64,000 nucleotides of DNA from Saccharopolyspora_D taberi (lineage in GTDB: Bacteria; Actinomycetota; Actinomycetes; Mycobacteriales; Pseudonocardiaceae), in NCBI RefSeq assembly GCF_039534165.1, contig NZ_BAAAUX010000014.1, forward strand, positions 843,334 to 907,333, read 5' to 3'. Below, piece by piece: positions 1 through 8,237 of this stretch. Below the pieces are notes generated by a model. It made no database searches. It saw only the letters and a program-made list of their open reading frames with translations, and was not told the DNA's origin. The first letter of the stretch is position 1. Each line of letters starts with the position of its first letter. The position numbers and the translations under genes are program-made.

Positions 1-98
1 ATCGTCGTCTTTCCCGAGCTGGGAAGGCCGGTGAACCAGACCGTAGCCCCCAGACCTGTCACGCCCATGTCGTCCTCCCGTTCGACCGAAGCACCGAC

Positions 99-130
99 TC
101 TCTTGTGGACGGTCCTTTGTCCACAAGAGA
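99..130. promoter_or_regulatory. 12-bp perfect inverted repeat upstream of the PadR gene
   Basis: The arms TCTCTTGTGGAC (99-110) and GTCCACAAGAGA (119-130) are perfect complements separated by 8 nt. The element lies about 110 bp upstream of the PadR-family start and just upstream of its putative promoter. It has no following T-run, so an operator is more likely than a terminator. Which protein binds it is not known; PadR autoregulation is an inference. Confidence 0.45.
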
Positions 131-207
131 CATCATCTTCGACCTGGCGGACGGCCGCCTCGGTGGTCGGCGATGCATTAGAACTGACGTTCGAATACTT
201 ATGCCAC

Positions 208-236
208 TTGTTGCAGTGCTACTCGTTGCATATGCT
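208..236 (+). promoter_or_regulatory. Putative promoter of the PadR gene (leaderless)
   Basis: A -35-like TTGTTG (208-213) and a -10-like TATGCT (231-236) are separated by 17 bp. The expected transcription start, about 7 nt after the -10, falls on the ATG at 243. No ribosome-binding site is visible before that ATG, so the mRNA is probably leaderless, a common arrangement in actinobacteria. Confidence 0.4.
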
Positions 237-242
237 CCTCGC

Positions 243-788
243 ATGGCGCTGGAACACGCGATACTGGTCTCGCTCCTCGAGCGGTCGAGCACGGGCTACG
301 AGCTGGCCCGGCGGTTCGACCGCTCGATCGGCTTCTTCTGGAAGGCCAGCCACCAGCAGATCTACCGGGTTCTCGGCCGGATGACCGAGGCCGGATGGGT
401 CACCGCGACGACCGTGCCCGGCGATGGCAAACCGGACAGCAAGGTCTACGAGCCCAGCGAGCGGGGCCGCGCCGAACTCTCCCGCTGGCTCGGCGAGCCG
501 TCCGACCCGCAGGTCATCCGGCACGACCTCGCGGTCAAGATCCGCGGTGCCGCGTTCGGCGATCGCGACGCGGTGCTCGCCGACGTGACCCGGCACTGCG
601 AACGCCACGCCGCCCAGCTGGAGCTCTACCGCCAGATCGAGGCGCGCGACTTCCCCGAACCGGACCGGCTCAGCGGTCACGACCTCGCGCAGTACCTCGT
701 GCTGCGCGGCGGGATCATCCAGGAACAGGGATTCCTCGACTGGTACCGCGAGGTCCTCGACGCCCTCGGCCCGCACAGCGGTTCCTGA
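243..788 (+). CDS. PadR-family transcriptional regulator
   Basis: The 181-residue protein has an N-terminal winged-helix domain typical of PadR proteins: it begins MALEHAILVSLLE, followed by STGYELARRFD and a QQIYRVLGRM recognition region. An alpha-helical C-terminal dimerisation region with the usual run of acidic and arginine-rich helices follows. The start was placed at 243 because the homology begins there; the frame extends upstream only into promoter-like DNA. It is followed after 28 bp by a flavin oxidoreductase gene in the same direction, which it probably controls together with itself. The ligand is unknown. Confidence 0.85.
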   Translation: MALEHAILVSLLERSSTGYELARRFDRSIGFFWKASHQQIYRVLGRMTEAGWVTATTVPGDGKPDSKVYEPSERGRAELSRWLGEPSDPQVIRHDLAVKIRGAAFGDRDAVLADVTRHCERHAAQLELYRQIEARDFPEPDRLSGHDLAQYLVLRGGIIQEQGFLDWYREVLDALGPHSGS

Positions 789-816
789 TCCCTCCCCACG
801 CCGTCGAAAGGCACCC

Positions 817-2835
817 ATGAGCAGCTATCCGCACCTGCTGTCCCCGCTGGACCTCGGCTTCACCACGCTGCGCAACCGCGTCGTGATGGGCTCCATGCAC
901 ACCGGGCTGGAGGACCGCGCAGGCAACTTCCCGAGGCTGGCCGAGTACTACGCCGAGCGCGCCCGCGGTGGTGCGGGGCTGATCGTGACCGGCGGCTTCG
1001 CGCCCAGCCGCACCGGATGGCTGTTGCCCTTCGCCTCCAAGCTGACCACCAGGGCCGAGGCTCGGCAGCACCGGCAGCTCACCTCCGCCGTCCACCAGGA
1101 GGGCGGGAAGATCGCTTTGCAGATCCTGCACGCGGGCAGGTACTCCTACCACCCGCTCAGCGTCTCCGCCTCGGCCGTCAAGGCGCCGATCAACCCCTTC
1201 AAGCCGCGGGCGCTCAGCGGGCGCGGAGTGCGCGCCCAGATCGACGCGTTCGCGCGTACCGCCGTGCTGGCCAGGGAGGCCGGCTACGACGGCGTGGAGA
1301 TCATGGGGTCCGAGGGCTACTTCATCAACCAGTTCCTCGCCCCGCACACCAACCGCCGCACCGACCAGTGGGGCGGATCCCCGGAGAACCGGCGGCGGCT
1401 GGCGGTCGAGATCGTCCGCCGGACCCGCGAGGCCGTGGGCCAGGACTTCGTCCTGGTGTACCGGCTGTCGATGCTCGACCTGGTGAAAGGCGGGCAGACC
1501 TGGGACGAGGTCCTGGCGCTGGCCGCGGAGGTGCAGGACGCGGGCGCGACGATCATCAACACCGGGATCGGCTGGCACGAGGCGCGGGTGCCGACGATCG
1601 TCACCTCGGTGCCGCGCGGCGCGTTCACCTGGGTCACCGCGAAGCTCAGGCCGCACCTGCGGATCCCGGTCGTCACCTCGAACCGGATCACCATGCCCGA
1701 GACCGCCGAGGAGGTCCTCGCGCGGGGCGACGCGGACATGGTGTCGATGGCCCGCCCGTTCCTCGCCGACCCGGACTGGGTGGTCAAGGCCGAGCAGGGC
1801 CGCAGCGACGAGATCAACGCCTGCATCGGCTGCAACCAGGCGTGCCTGGACCACGTCTTCCAGCGCAGGGTCGCGACCTGCCTGGTCAACCCGCGCGCGG
1901 CGCACGAGACCGAGCTGAGGCTGCTGCCCGCGCGCAGGTCGAAGCGGATCGCCGTGGTCGGGGCCGGGCCCGCCGGTCTCGCGGCGGCCACCTCGCTGGC
2001 CCGGCGCGGGCACGAGGTGGAGCTGTTCGAAGGGCGGTCGGAGATCGGCGGCCAGTTCAACCTGGCCCGCCGCATCCCCGGCAAGGAGGAGTTCGACGAG
2101 ACGATCCGCTACTTCACCCGGCAGCTCGACCTCACCGGCGTGAAGCTGCACCTGGACCGCCGGGTGACCGCGACCGAGCTGGCCGAGGGCGGTTACGAGG
2201 AGGTCGTGGTGGCCACCGGCGTGACCCCGCGCTCGCCCCGGATCCCCGGGATCGAGCACCGCAGCGTCCTGTCCTACAGCGACTTGCTGCTCGGCGCTCC
2301 GGTCGGCGAGCGGGTCGCGATCATCGGCGCGGGCGGGATCGGCGTGGACGTCAGCGAGTTCCTCACCCACACCGGCTCCCCGGCGCTCGCGCCCGAAGCC
2401 TGGATGCGCGAGTGGGGCGTGGTCGACCCGGAGGAGGCGCGCGGCGGTCTGGGCGAGCCGCGTCCGGAGCCCTCGCCGCGGCAGGTGTTCCTGTTGCAGC
2501 GCAAGAAGTCCAAGATCGGCAAGGGACTGGGCAAGACGACGGGCTGGGTGCACCGGGCGTCGCTGCGCGCCAAGGGCGTGGAGATGCTCAGCGGCGTCCA
2601 GTACGACCGGATCGACGACGACGGCCTGCACATCACCCTGGAGTCGCAGCAGTCGCGCGTGCTGGAGGTCGACAACGTCGTCGTGTGCGCGGGCCAGGAG
2701 TCGCAGCGCGAGCTTGTCGACGAGCTCACCGCCGCCGGAGTCGCGACGCACGTCATCGGCGGGGCCGACGTCGCCGCCGAGCTCGACGCGAAACGGGCCA
2801 TCGCGCAGGGGACCGAACTCGCCGCGAGGCTCTAG
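817..2835 (+). CDS. FadH-like NADH:flavin oxidoreductase (FMN, 4Fe-4S, FAD)
   Basis: The 672-residue protein has the layout of 2,4-dienoyl-CoA reductase and trimethylamine dehydrogenase relatives. An old-yellow-enzyme TIM barrel (about 1-340, starting with LLSPLDLGFTTLRNRVVMGS) is followed by a 4Fe-4S motif, CIGCNQAC plus a later Cys in RVATCLVNP. A Rossmann FAD/NAD(P)H module begins at IAVVGAGPAGLAAAT (about residue 376). It probably reduces an activated C=C bond with NAD(P)H in the cytoplasm; the substrate cannot be read from the sequence. It probably forms a two-gene unit with the PadR gene, 28 bp upstream. Confidence 0.85.
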   Translation: MSSYPHLLSPLDLGFTTLRNRVVMGSMHTGLEDRAGNFPRLAEYYAERARGGAGLIVTGGFAPSRTGWLLPFASKLTTRAEARQHRQLTSAVHQEGGKIALQILHAGRYSYHPLSVSASAVKAPINPFKPRALSGRGVRAQIDAFARTAVLAREAGYDGVEIMGSEGYFINQFLAPHTNRRTDQWGGSPENRRRLAVEIVRRTREAVGQDFVLVYRLSMLDLVKGGQTWDEVLALAAEVQDAGATIINTGIGWHEARVPTIVTSVPRGAFTWVTAKLRPHLRIPVVTSNRITMPETAEEVLARGDADMVSMARPFLADPDWVVKAEQGRSDEINACIGCNQACLDHVFQRRVATCLVNPRAAHETELRLLPARRSKRIAVVGAGPAGLAAATSLARRGHEVELFEGRSEIGGQFNLARRIPGKEEFDETIRYFTRQLDLTGVKLHLDRRVTATELAEGGYEEVVVATGVTPRSPRIPGIEHRSVLSYSDLLLGAPVGERVAIIGAGGIGVDVSEFLTHTGSPALAPEAWMREWGVVDPEEARGGLGEPRPEPSPRQVFLLQRKKSKIGKGLGKTTGWVHRASLRAKGVEMLSGVQYDRIDDDGLHITLESQQSRVLEVDNVVVCAGQESQRELVDELTAAGVATHVIGGADVAAELDAKRAIAQGTELAARL

Positions 2836-2955
2836 CCGGCGGCCGTCGGGACTGGCCGGCACGGAGCACGCCGGTCGCAAGCAGCTTCTCGATCTCCACC
2901 GCGGCCCCCGATTAATGGGAGGACGTCCCGATTCCAACCGGGATACCGTCCTGCC

Positions 2956-3630
2956 ATGTCCCGCTCAGCCAAGACTTCCCCGTCTCCCGTCACCGCTGAT
3001 GACCTCGACCTCGCCGTGCACCTCGCGGTCGAGGTCCTCCGCGAGGCACCGCCGGCCGCGTGGGACGGAAAAGCGGGTCCGCTGGAATGGAATTGCTGGG
3101 AGACCGTCGAGCACCTCAGCGACGATCTCTTCGCATACGCCGTGCAACTGGGCCCCAGAAATCCGCCCATGGACGGCGAAGTGCCCTTCGTGTGGGAGAG
3201 CCGACGGCCCGGCGGCCCCGCGAACGCCATCCACGCGGACGGCGAGGCGGGACCTGAGGGCCTGTTGCAGGTGCTGGAGGCCAGCGGCGCGCTGCTGGTC
3301 GCGATGGTGCGCACGACGCCCGCGCACGTTCGCGCCTACCACGTCTTCGGCACCTCCGACGCCGAGGGCTTCGCCGCGATGGGGATCGTGGAGACCTTGG
3401 TGCACACCCACGACCTGGCGCAAGGGCTCGGCCTCACCTGGAACCCACCGGCCGGCCTGTGTTCGCGGGTGCTCGCCCGGCTGTTCCCGAACGCCCCGGG
3501 GTACGCGGAACCCTGGCCCGCCCTGCTGTGGGCCACCGGACGCGCCGAACTGCCCGGGCGCCCTCGTCTGACCACGTGGCGCTGGGACGGCACACCCCGC
3601 GCGAACGGGAACACCTCCGCAGCAGGCTGA
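2956..3630 (+). CDS. Maleylpyruvate isomerase / DinB-like mycothiol-dependent family protein
   Basis: The 224-residue protein resembles actinobacterial proteins with an N-terminal DinB-like four-helix fold. It has LEWNCWETVEHLSDDL near residues 40-55 and, later, the family HTHDLAQGLG stretch (about 153-162), in which the histidines would bind a divalent metal. Relatives use mycothiol as cofactor or nucleophile, but many have no assigned substrate. It starts 120 bp after the flavoenzyme and appears to be an independent housekeeping or detoxification gene. Confidence 0.6.
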   Translation: MSRSAKTSPSPVTADDLDLAVHLAVEVLREAPPAAWDGKAGPLEWNCWETVEHLSDDLFAYAVQLGPRNPPMDGEVPFVWESRRPGGPANAIHADGEAGPEGLLQVLEASGALLVAMVRTTPAHVRAYHVFGTSDAEGFAAMGIVETLVHTHDLAQGLGLTWNPPAGLCSRVLARLFPNAPGYAEPWPALLWATGRAELPGRPRLTTWRWDGTPRANGNTSAAG

Positions 3631-3815
3631 TCACAGATTCCGGGCCTGCGGAGCCAACGGCACCGCGGGCCGGCGAGCCTTCCCAGCGATCTCCCAGCCT
3701 GCGTTCACCTGATCGCCGTCTTGTTCGCTGATGTTCGATGTTGTCCTATTTTGGGGACACGCCTGGCCGGTCGGGGCCGCATCCGGTCCCCGGCCGCTGC
3801 GAGTGAGGAGCGACG

Positions 3816-5054
3816 ATGACGTCCACGCGATCCCGCCGAGCGAGGCTGATGGTGTCCCTCGGCGCCGCCGTGACCACCTGCTTGGCGCTGGCGCCCACCG
3901 CGTCCGGTGCCCTGCCGGACGACGGCCTGGCCGCGACGCCGCCGATGGGCTGGAACTCCTGGAACACCTTCGGGTGCAACATCAACGAACAACTCATCCG
4001 AGAAACAGCCGACGCGATCGTCGCCTCCGGCATGCGCGACGCCGGATACCGCTACGTCAACATCGACGACTGCTGGGCGGAGCCGGAGCGCAACGCGGAG
4101 GGCGAGCTGGAGCCGCACCACGAGCGCTTCCCCAGCGGCATCAAGGCGATGGCCGACTACGTGCACGGCAAGGGCCTCAAGCTCGGCATCTACACGAGCG
4201 CGGGCACCCGGACCTGCGCGGACACCATGCCCGGCGCGCTCGGCCACGAGGAGGTCGACGCCCGGACCTTCGCCGAGTGGGAGGTCGACTTCCTCAAGTA
4301 CGACAACTGCAACAACCAGGGGGTTCCGGCGACCGAGCGCTACGCCGCGATGGGCGACGCCCTGCGAGCCACCGGGCGCCCCATCGTCTACTCGGTCTGC
4401 GAATGGGGCGAGAACGCTCCCTGGGAGTGGGCACCGGACGTCGGCGCGCACCTGTGGCGCACCACCGACGACATCAAACCCGCCTGGGACACCGGCAACT
4501 CCGACGGCTTCCCGATGGGCGTGGTCAACATCATCGAGGCCAACGGCAAGCTCGCCGAACACGCGGGCCCCGGCGACTGGAACGACCCCGACATGCTGGA
4601 AGTCGGCGTCCACGACGTGGAGGGCTACCCCGGTCTGACCGACACCGAGGCCGTGGCGCACTTCAGCATGTGGTCGATCATGGCCGCACCGCTGATCGCG
4701 GGCAACGACGTGCGCGAGATGCCGGAGAACGTCAAGCAGATCCTGACCAACCGCGAGGTGATCGCGGTCAACCAGGACGCCGCGGGCAAGCAGGGCGCTC
4801 CGGTGCGCGATGACGGCGACCAGGAGGTCTGGGTCAAGGAGCTCGCCGACGGCTCCCGCGCGGTCGCGCTGTTCAACCGCGGCGGCGAGGCAGCCACCAT
4901 CGCCACCACCGCCGAGGAGATCGGCGCCAAGCAGGCCGGGCGGTACGTCCTGCGCGACCTGTGGGCGCACACCGACACCGAGACCGGCGGCGAGATCAGC
5001 GCCGAGGTCCCGTCGCACGGCGTCGCGCTGCTGCGAGTCACGCCGAAGCGCTGA
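3816..5054 (+). CDS. Secreted GH27 alpha-galactosidase
   Basis: The 412-residue protein starts with an Arg-rich n-region and a hydrophobic signal segment (about residues 12-32), so export is likely. The mature part begins with the GH27 signature PPMGWNSWNTFGCN. The nucleophile Asp lies in DFLKYDNCNN and the acid/base Asp in GDWNDPDMLEVG; a C-terminal beta-sandwich ends the protein. It should hydrolyse terminal alpha-D-galactosides outside the cell. The start is supported by GAGGAG just upstream. Its 3' end overlaps the convergent membrane-protein gene by 17 bp. Confidence 0.93.
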   Translation: MTSTRSRRARLMVSLGAAVTTCLALAPTASGALPDDGLAATPPMGWNSWNTFGCNINEQLIRETADAIVASGMRDAGYRYVNIDDCWAEPERNAEGELEPHHERFPSGIKAMADYVHGKGLKLGIYTSAGTRTCADTMPGALGHEEVDARTFAEWEVDFLKYDNCNNQGVPATERYAAMGDALRATGRPIVYSVCEWGENAPWEWAPDVGAHLWRTTDDIKPAWDTGNSDGFPMGVVNIIEANGKLAEHAGPGDWNDPDMLEVGVHDVEGYPGLTDTEAVAHFSMWSIMAAPLIAGNDVREMPENVKQILTNREVIAVNQDAAGKQGAPVRDDGDQEVWVKELADGSRAVALFNRGGEAATIATTAEEIGAKQAGRYVLRDLWAHTDTETGGEISAEVPSHGVALLRVTPKR

Positions 5055-5709
5055 CCGAGTCGGGCCGCGGCGCGGATCCGCGTCCGCGCCGCGGCCGGGC
5101 GCTCAGCACCACGACCAGCACCAGCACTTCGAACAACGGGCTCGGAAATCCCGTGACAAGACCGAGCGCGATGTCGGCGATCGGCGCGAACACCGCCACC
5201 GCGAACACCCGCTTCGACGCGGCAGGCAGTTTCCGCGTCGAAGCCCACGGGGTCCTCCGCCACGGCTTGGCCACCGACAGCCACGCTTGGAAAGCGATCG
5301 CCGACGCCATCAGCGCGGTCCCGGCCAACAGCGGAAGTGGCGGCGCCGCCCCGGCTTCGGCGTCCGCGGCCGTGGCGCGCAGCGCGCCGGACAGGACGAA
5401 GATGCCCGCGTAGAGCTGGACGCCGGTGATCGCGAACTTCGCCAGCACCCACCAGTTCCGGAAGAACCCCCACGGCGTGGCGGCGGCCAGCACGAACCCG
5501 GTAAACGCCCCGGCGTTGGCCAGCGGCGCGAGCAGGGCGGTGTCCACGACGTGCGCCATCGATGTCGCCGCCACCCGCACTTCCCGCTCGGCGCTGCCGA
5601 AACCGGCCGACAGCAACGTGAACAGCACGAGGGCCTGTGCCATCCAGCCCACCGAAGTGATCACGTGCAACCACACCAGGGCCTGCCGCCACCGCTGAGA
5701 ACCCACCAC
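5038..5709 (-). CDS. Small integral membrane protein of unknown function
   Basis: The 223-residue protein begins at a GTG (a second GTG is the next codon). It has four or five hydrophobic segments (about residues 8-35, 58-78, 88-108, 125-148 and 165-200), with a conserved-looking WLHVITSVGWMAQ start typical of DUF2269-like membrane proteins of actinobacteria. No catalytic motif is visible. It overlaps the end of the alpha-galactosidase gene tail to tail. Function unknown; the family label is tentative. Confidence 0.7.
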   Translation of the reverse strand: MVGSQRWRQALVWLHVITSVGWMAQALVLFTLLSAGFGSAEREVRVAATSMAHVVDTALLAPLANAGAFTGFVLAAATPWGFFRNWWVLAKFAITGVQLYAGIFVLSGALRATAADAEAGAAPPLPLLAGTALMASAIAFQAWLSVAKPWRRTPWASTRKLPAASKRVFAVAVFAPIADIALGLVTGFPSPLFEVLVLVVVLSARPRRGRGSAPRPDSVSASA

Positions 5710-5783
5710 GCCCGCAACTGTGCGTCCCGTGCAGCCGCGGCAGGATCCGGAATCGCCCGGAGAAGACCCCGATCCAGGAACGG

Positions 5784-5969
5784 CTATCCGGACTGGGGTT
5801 TTCCCGGGGGAGCCTCATCGCACTCCCACGGACACTGCGAACGCAGCCAGAACTCGTGGAGTGAGACGTTTTTCCGCACGAACCGCGCGAGCCCGCACCA
5901 GGTGCGCCCGAAGACCCACATCAGTCTCAGCTTCGTCCGGAAAGGAATTTCCTTCTCGATCAGCGTCAC
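5784..5969 (-). CDS. Possible small protein (61 aa), unknown
   Basis: A GTG-initiated frame with a GGGGA element about 8 nt upstream encodes a basic, Trp-rich peptide (FGRTWCGLARFVRKN, then SLHEFWLRSQCPW, with three Cys). About four fifths of its third codon positions are G or C, which supports coding, although the stretch is less GC-rich than its neighbours. It sits alone in the 328-bp gap between the membrane protein and the EamA exporter. I recognise no family and it may be spurious. Confidence 0.4.
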   Translation of the reverse strand: MTLIEKEIPFRTKLRLMWVFGRTWCGLARFVRKNVSLHEFWLRSQCPWECDEAPPGKPQSG

Positions 5970-6037
5970 AACAACGTCCCCAACCTGGCTTGACGACGAG
6001 CTCTCGGCTTTGTGACCACACCTGGATCATCGGTGCG

Positions 6038-6988
6038 CTATCGGACACCCTCCTGTTCCGCGGAGACACCGCCGCGCCGCTGGAAGATCCCGTTCAGGCG
6101 CCCGTGCGCCGCCATGATCCCGAGGATGACCAGCGCCGCGCCGACCGGCTGGTTCCAGCTGAGGGGTTCGCCCAGCAGCACGATCCCGAGGATCACGCCC
6201 ACGACCGGCGAGAGGTAGGTGACCGCGGCGCCGTTCACCGCGCCCCAGGCGGAAACGATGTTGTTGTTCCACACGTAGGCCATCCCGGTGCCGAAGGCGC
6301 CGAGGACGACCATGCTGAGCACGACCGTGACGCTCAGCCCGTCGACCGGTTCGCTCGCCACCCAGGGCGTCGCGACGATCATGATCACGGCTCCGATGAG
6401 GACCTGGACGAACGCGAGCGTGGGCGCCGGCAGGCCGCGGCCCGCGACGAAGCGCCGCAGGTAGGCGAAGGCGAGGCCGTAGCACGCGGTGGCGCCGAGG
6501 CAGGCCAGCTGGGAGAGGAAGTCGTTGTGCTCGCCCAGCCCGCTCCAGGGGCCGATGATCGTCACCACGCCCGCGAAGCCCAGGCCGACCCCGAGGGTGC
6601 GGGGCCGGTTGAACCTTTCAGTCGGCAGCATGGCCGCGGCGAAGACCATCGCGACCAGCGGCGTGGTGGCGTTGAAGATGCTGGCGAGCCCCGACGAGAT
6701 CTTCTGCTCCGCCCAGGCGAACAGGGTGAACGGAACCACGCACAGCAGCACGGTGACGACCGTGAGGTGTCCCCACACGCGCGGGTCGCGCGGGAGCGGG
6801 CGGCGGGTGATCGCCACGAGCGCGCCCAGCGCCAGCGCGCCGAAGACCATCCGGGCGAGCACCACCTGCGTCGGGGAGAGATCTCTCAGGCCGATCTTGA
6901 TGAACAGGAAGCTCGATCCCCACGCCATCGCGAGCAGGACGAACTGCGCCACGACCTTGGACTGCGCCCTGCTGGGAGCCTCGACCAT
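6038..6988 (-). CDS. EamA/DMT-family transporter
   Basis: The 316-residue protein has ten predicted membrane helices in two repeats, each with the EamA-type pattern; the N-terminal helix reads FVLLAMAWGSSFLFIKIGL and the second repeat starts near residue 160. Members export amino acids, metabolites or drugs. A GAGGA site precedes the ATG. It is the last gene of the leftward NRPS operon (128 bp after the hydrolase), so it may export a precursor or the product, but it could also be a flanking gene. It is used here as the approximate left cluster boundary. Confidence 0.8.
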   Translation of the reverse strand: MVEAPSRAQSKVVAQFVLLAMAWGSSFLFIKIGLRDLSPTQVVLARMVFGALALGALVAITRRPLPRDPRVWGHLTVVTVLLCVVPFTLFAWAEQKISSGLASIFNATTPLVAMVFAAAMLPTERFNRPRTLGVGLGFAGVVTIIGPWSGLGEHNDFLSQLACLGATACYGLAFAYLRRFVAGRGLPAPTLAFVQVLIGAVIMIVATPWVASEPVDGLSVTVVLSMVVLGAFGTGMAYVWNNNIVSAWGAVNGAAVTYLSPVVGVILGIVLLGEPLSWNQPVGAALVILGIMAAHGRLNGIFQRRGGVSAEQEGVR

Positions 6989-7116
6989 GCGGTTGCTTCC
7001 TCACGTCTGTCCCGATCCACCCCAGGGGCAGTCAACCTTGCGATCGGTCGTGAGGCTAGCGGATTGCGGACATCGCATTTCCGGCTCGGCGCGGCCGGCC
7101 CGAGGGCTCGCCGGGC

Positions 7117-7980
7117 TCAGCCTGCGACGAACTCGGACACGACTCGGACGAACTTCTCGGGGTCGTCCCGTATGACCCCGTGCCCGCAGTCCGGGAACTC
7201 CTCCAGACGTACCAGGTTCGCGGGGATCGCCTCGGCGATGTCGCGCTGCTCGGCGATCGGCGTGATCGGGTCGTCGTGGCCACCGACCACCAGCGTCGGG
7301 CAGCGCACCTCCCCGAGCCGCGGACGGATGTCGAACAGCGCGCCCTCCCCGGTCGGGCGTTCGAAGTACGGCAGCACATCCTCGTTGGCGATGGTCCGCT
7401 TCGACGCGTCCGGGTCCGGTGCCCGCCTGCTGTAGAGCGGCCCGCACACCCGGCGGTAGTCCGCGAGCGCCTCCGCGGTCCGCTCCGCGAACAGCCGCCG
7501 GGTCACCTCCCGCGCCTCGGCGCCGCCGACGCGTTCGAACGCCTCGAACATCCGCTCCAGCCTGCCGCGGTCGCCGGTACCCCTGCCGGACGTGCTGACC
7601 AGCACCAGCTTCGACGGGTGGTCGGCGTGGCGCACGGCGTACTCCATCGCCACGTACCCGCCGAACGAGGTGCCGAGGACCACCGGACGCTCGATGCCCA
7701 GCCGCTCGCAGAACTCCCGGAGGTCGTCGGCCCACTGCGCGAGCGACCAGCGGTCCGGGGTGCTGCGGTCGCTGCGCCCGTGACCGCGCTGGTCCAGGTA
7801 AACGACCTGACCGTCCCCGGCCAGCGCGTCGAAATCCGGGCGCAGCGAGGAGTGGTCCAGGCCGGGACCACCGTGCAGGCACACGATGGTCGGCCGCTCC
7901 CGCATGACCGCTCCGTCGGGGACCAGCCGAGCGCCCACCACGTCGAAGAACAGCTCGATACCGCCAACCCGGACGCGCAA
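7117..7980 (-). CDS. Alpha/beta hydrolase, proline-iminopeptidase-like
   Basis: The 287-residue alpha/beta hydrolase has an HGGPG oxyanion motif near residue 37, DQRGHGRSD, the nucleophile elbow GTSFGG (Ser near 105), and a C-terminal Asp and His (GGHDD, then DCGHGVIRDD). It starts with TTG, supported by GGAGGGG upstream and by lying 3 nt after the mbtH stop, so it is translationally coupled to the NRPS operon. It might act as an editing thioesterase, an ester or peptide hydrolase during maturation, or a resistance enzyme; the sequence does not decide between these. Confidence 0.8.
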   Translation of the reverse strand: MRVRVGGIELFFDVVGARLVPDGAVMRERPTIVCLHGGPGLDHSSLRPDFDALAGDGQVVYLDQRGHGRSDRSTPDRWSLAQWADDLREFCERLGIERPVVLGTSFGGYVAMEYAVRHADHPSKLVLVSTSGRGTGDRGRLERMFEAFERVGGAEAREVTRRLFAERTAEALADYRRVCGPLYSRRAPDPDASKRTIANEDVLPYFERPTGEGALFDIRPRLGEVRCPTLVVGGHDDPITPIAEQRDIAEAIPANLVRLEEFPDCGHGVIRDDPEKFVRVVSEFVAG

Positions 7981-7983
7981 CCG

Positions 7984-8217
7984 TCAGTCCCCTCCCCGGC
8001 TCATGGCCTCGCGCAGGCTCTTGGGCCGCATGTCGGTCCAGACCTGCCTGATGTAGTCCAGGCACTCCGCCTTCGGTCCCTGCTTGCCGACCTCGGTCCA
8101 CCCCGCGGGGATCTCCTTGAAGGTCGGCCAGATCGAGTACTGCTCCTCGCGGTTGACCACCACGTGGAAGGTCTCGCCGTGCTGGTTCTCGCTGCCGTTG
8201 TTCTCGCTGCCGGTCAT
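7984..8217 (-). CDS. mbtH: MbtH-like NRPS chaperone
   Basis: The 77-residue protein carries the MbtH signature: NREEQYSIWP, an invariant-type PAGW, then CLDYIRQVWTDMRPKSLRE. MbtH proteins bind adenylation domains and are often needed for their solubility and activity, so this one probably serves some or all of the four A domains upstream. The start at 8217 was chosen for the GAGAGGAG site just upstream; another ATG at 8241 overlaps the methyltransferase stop and would add eight residues. Confidence 0.95.
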   Translation of the reverse strand: MTGSENNGSENQHGETFHVVVNREEQYSIWPTFKEIPAGWTEVGKQGPKAECLDYIRQVWTDMRPKSLREAMSRGGD

Positions 8218-8237
8218 CGGGGCACTCCTCTCGTTCG

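Noticed and set aside
715..2937. 740-codon leftward open frame opposite the flavoenzyme
   Set aside because: It is an antisense shadow of the FadH-like gene with repetitive Val/Leu/Gly/Asp composition and no recognisable domain.
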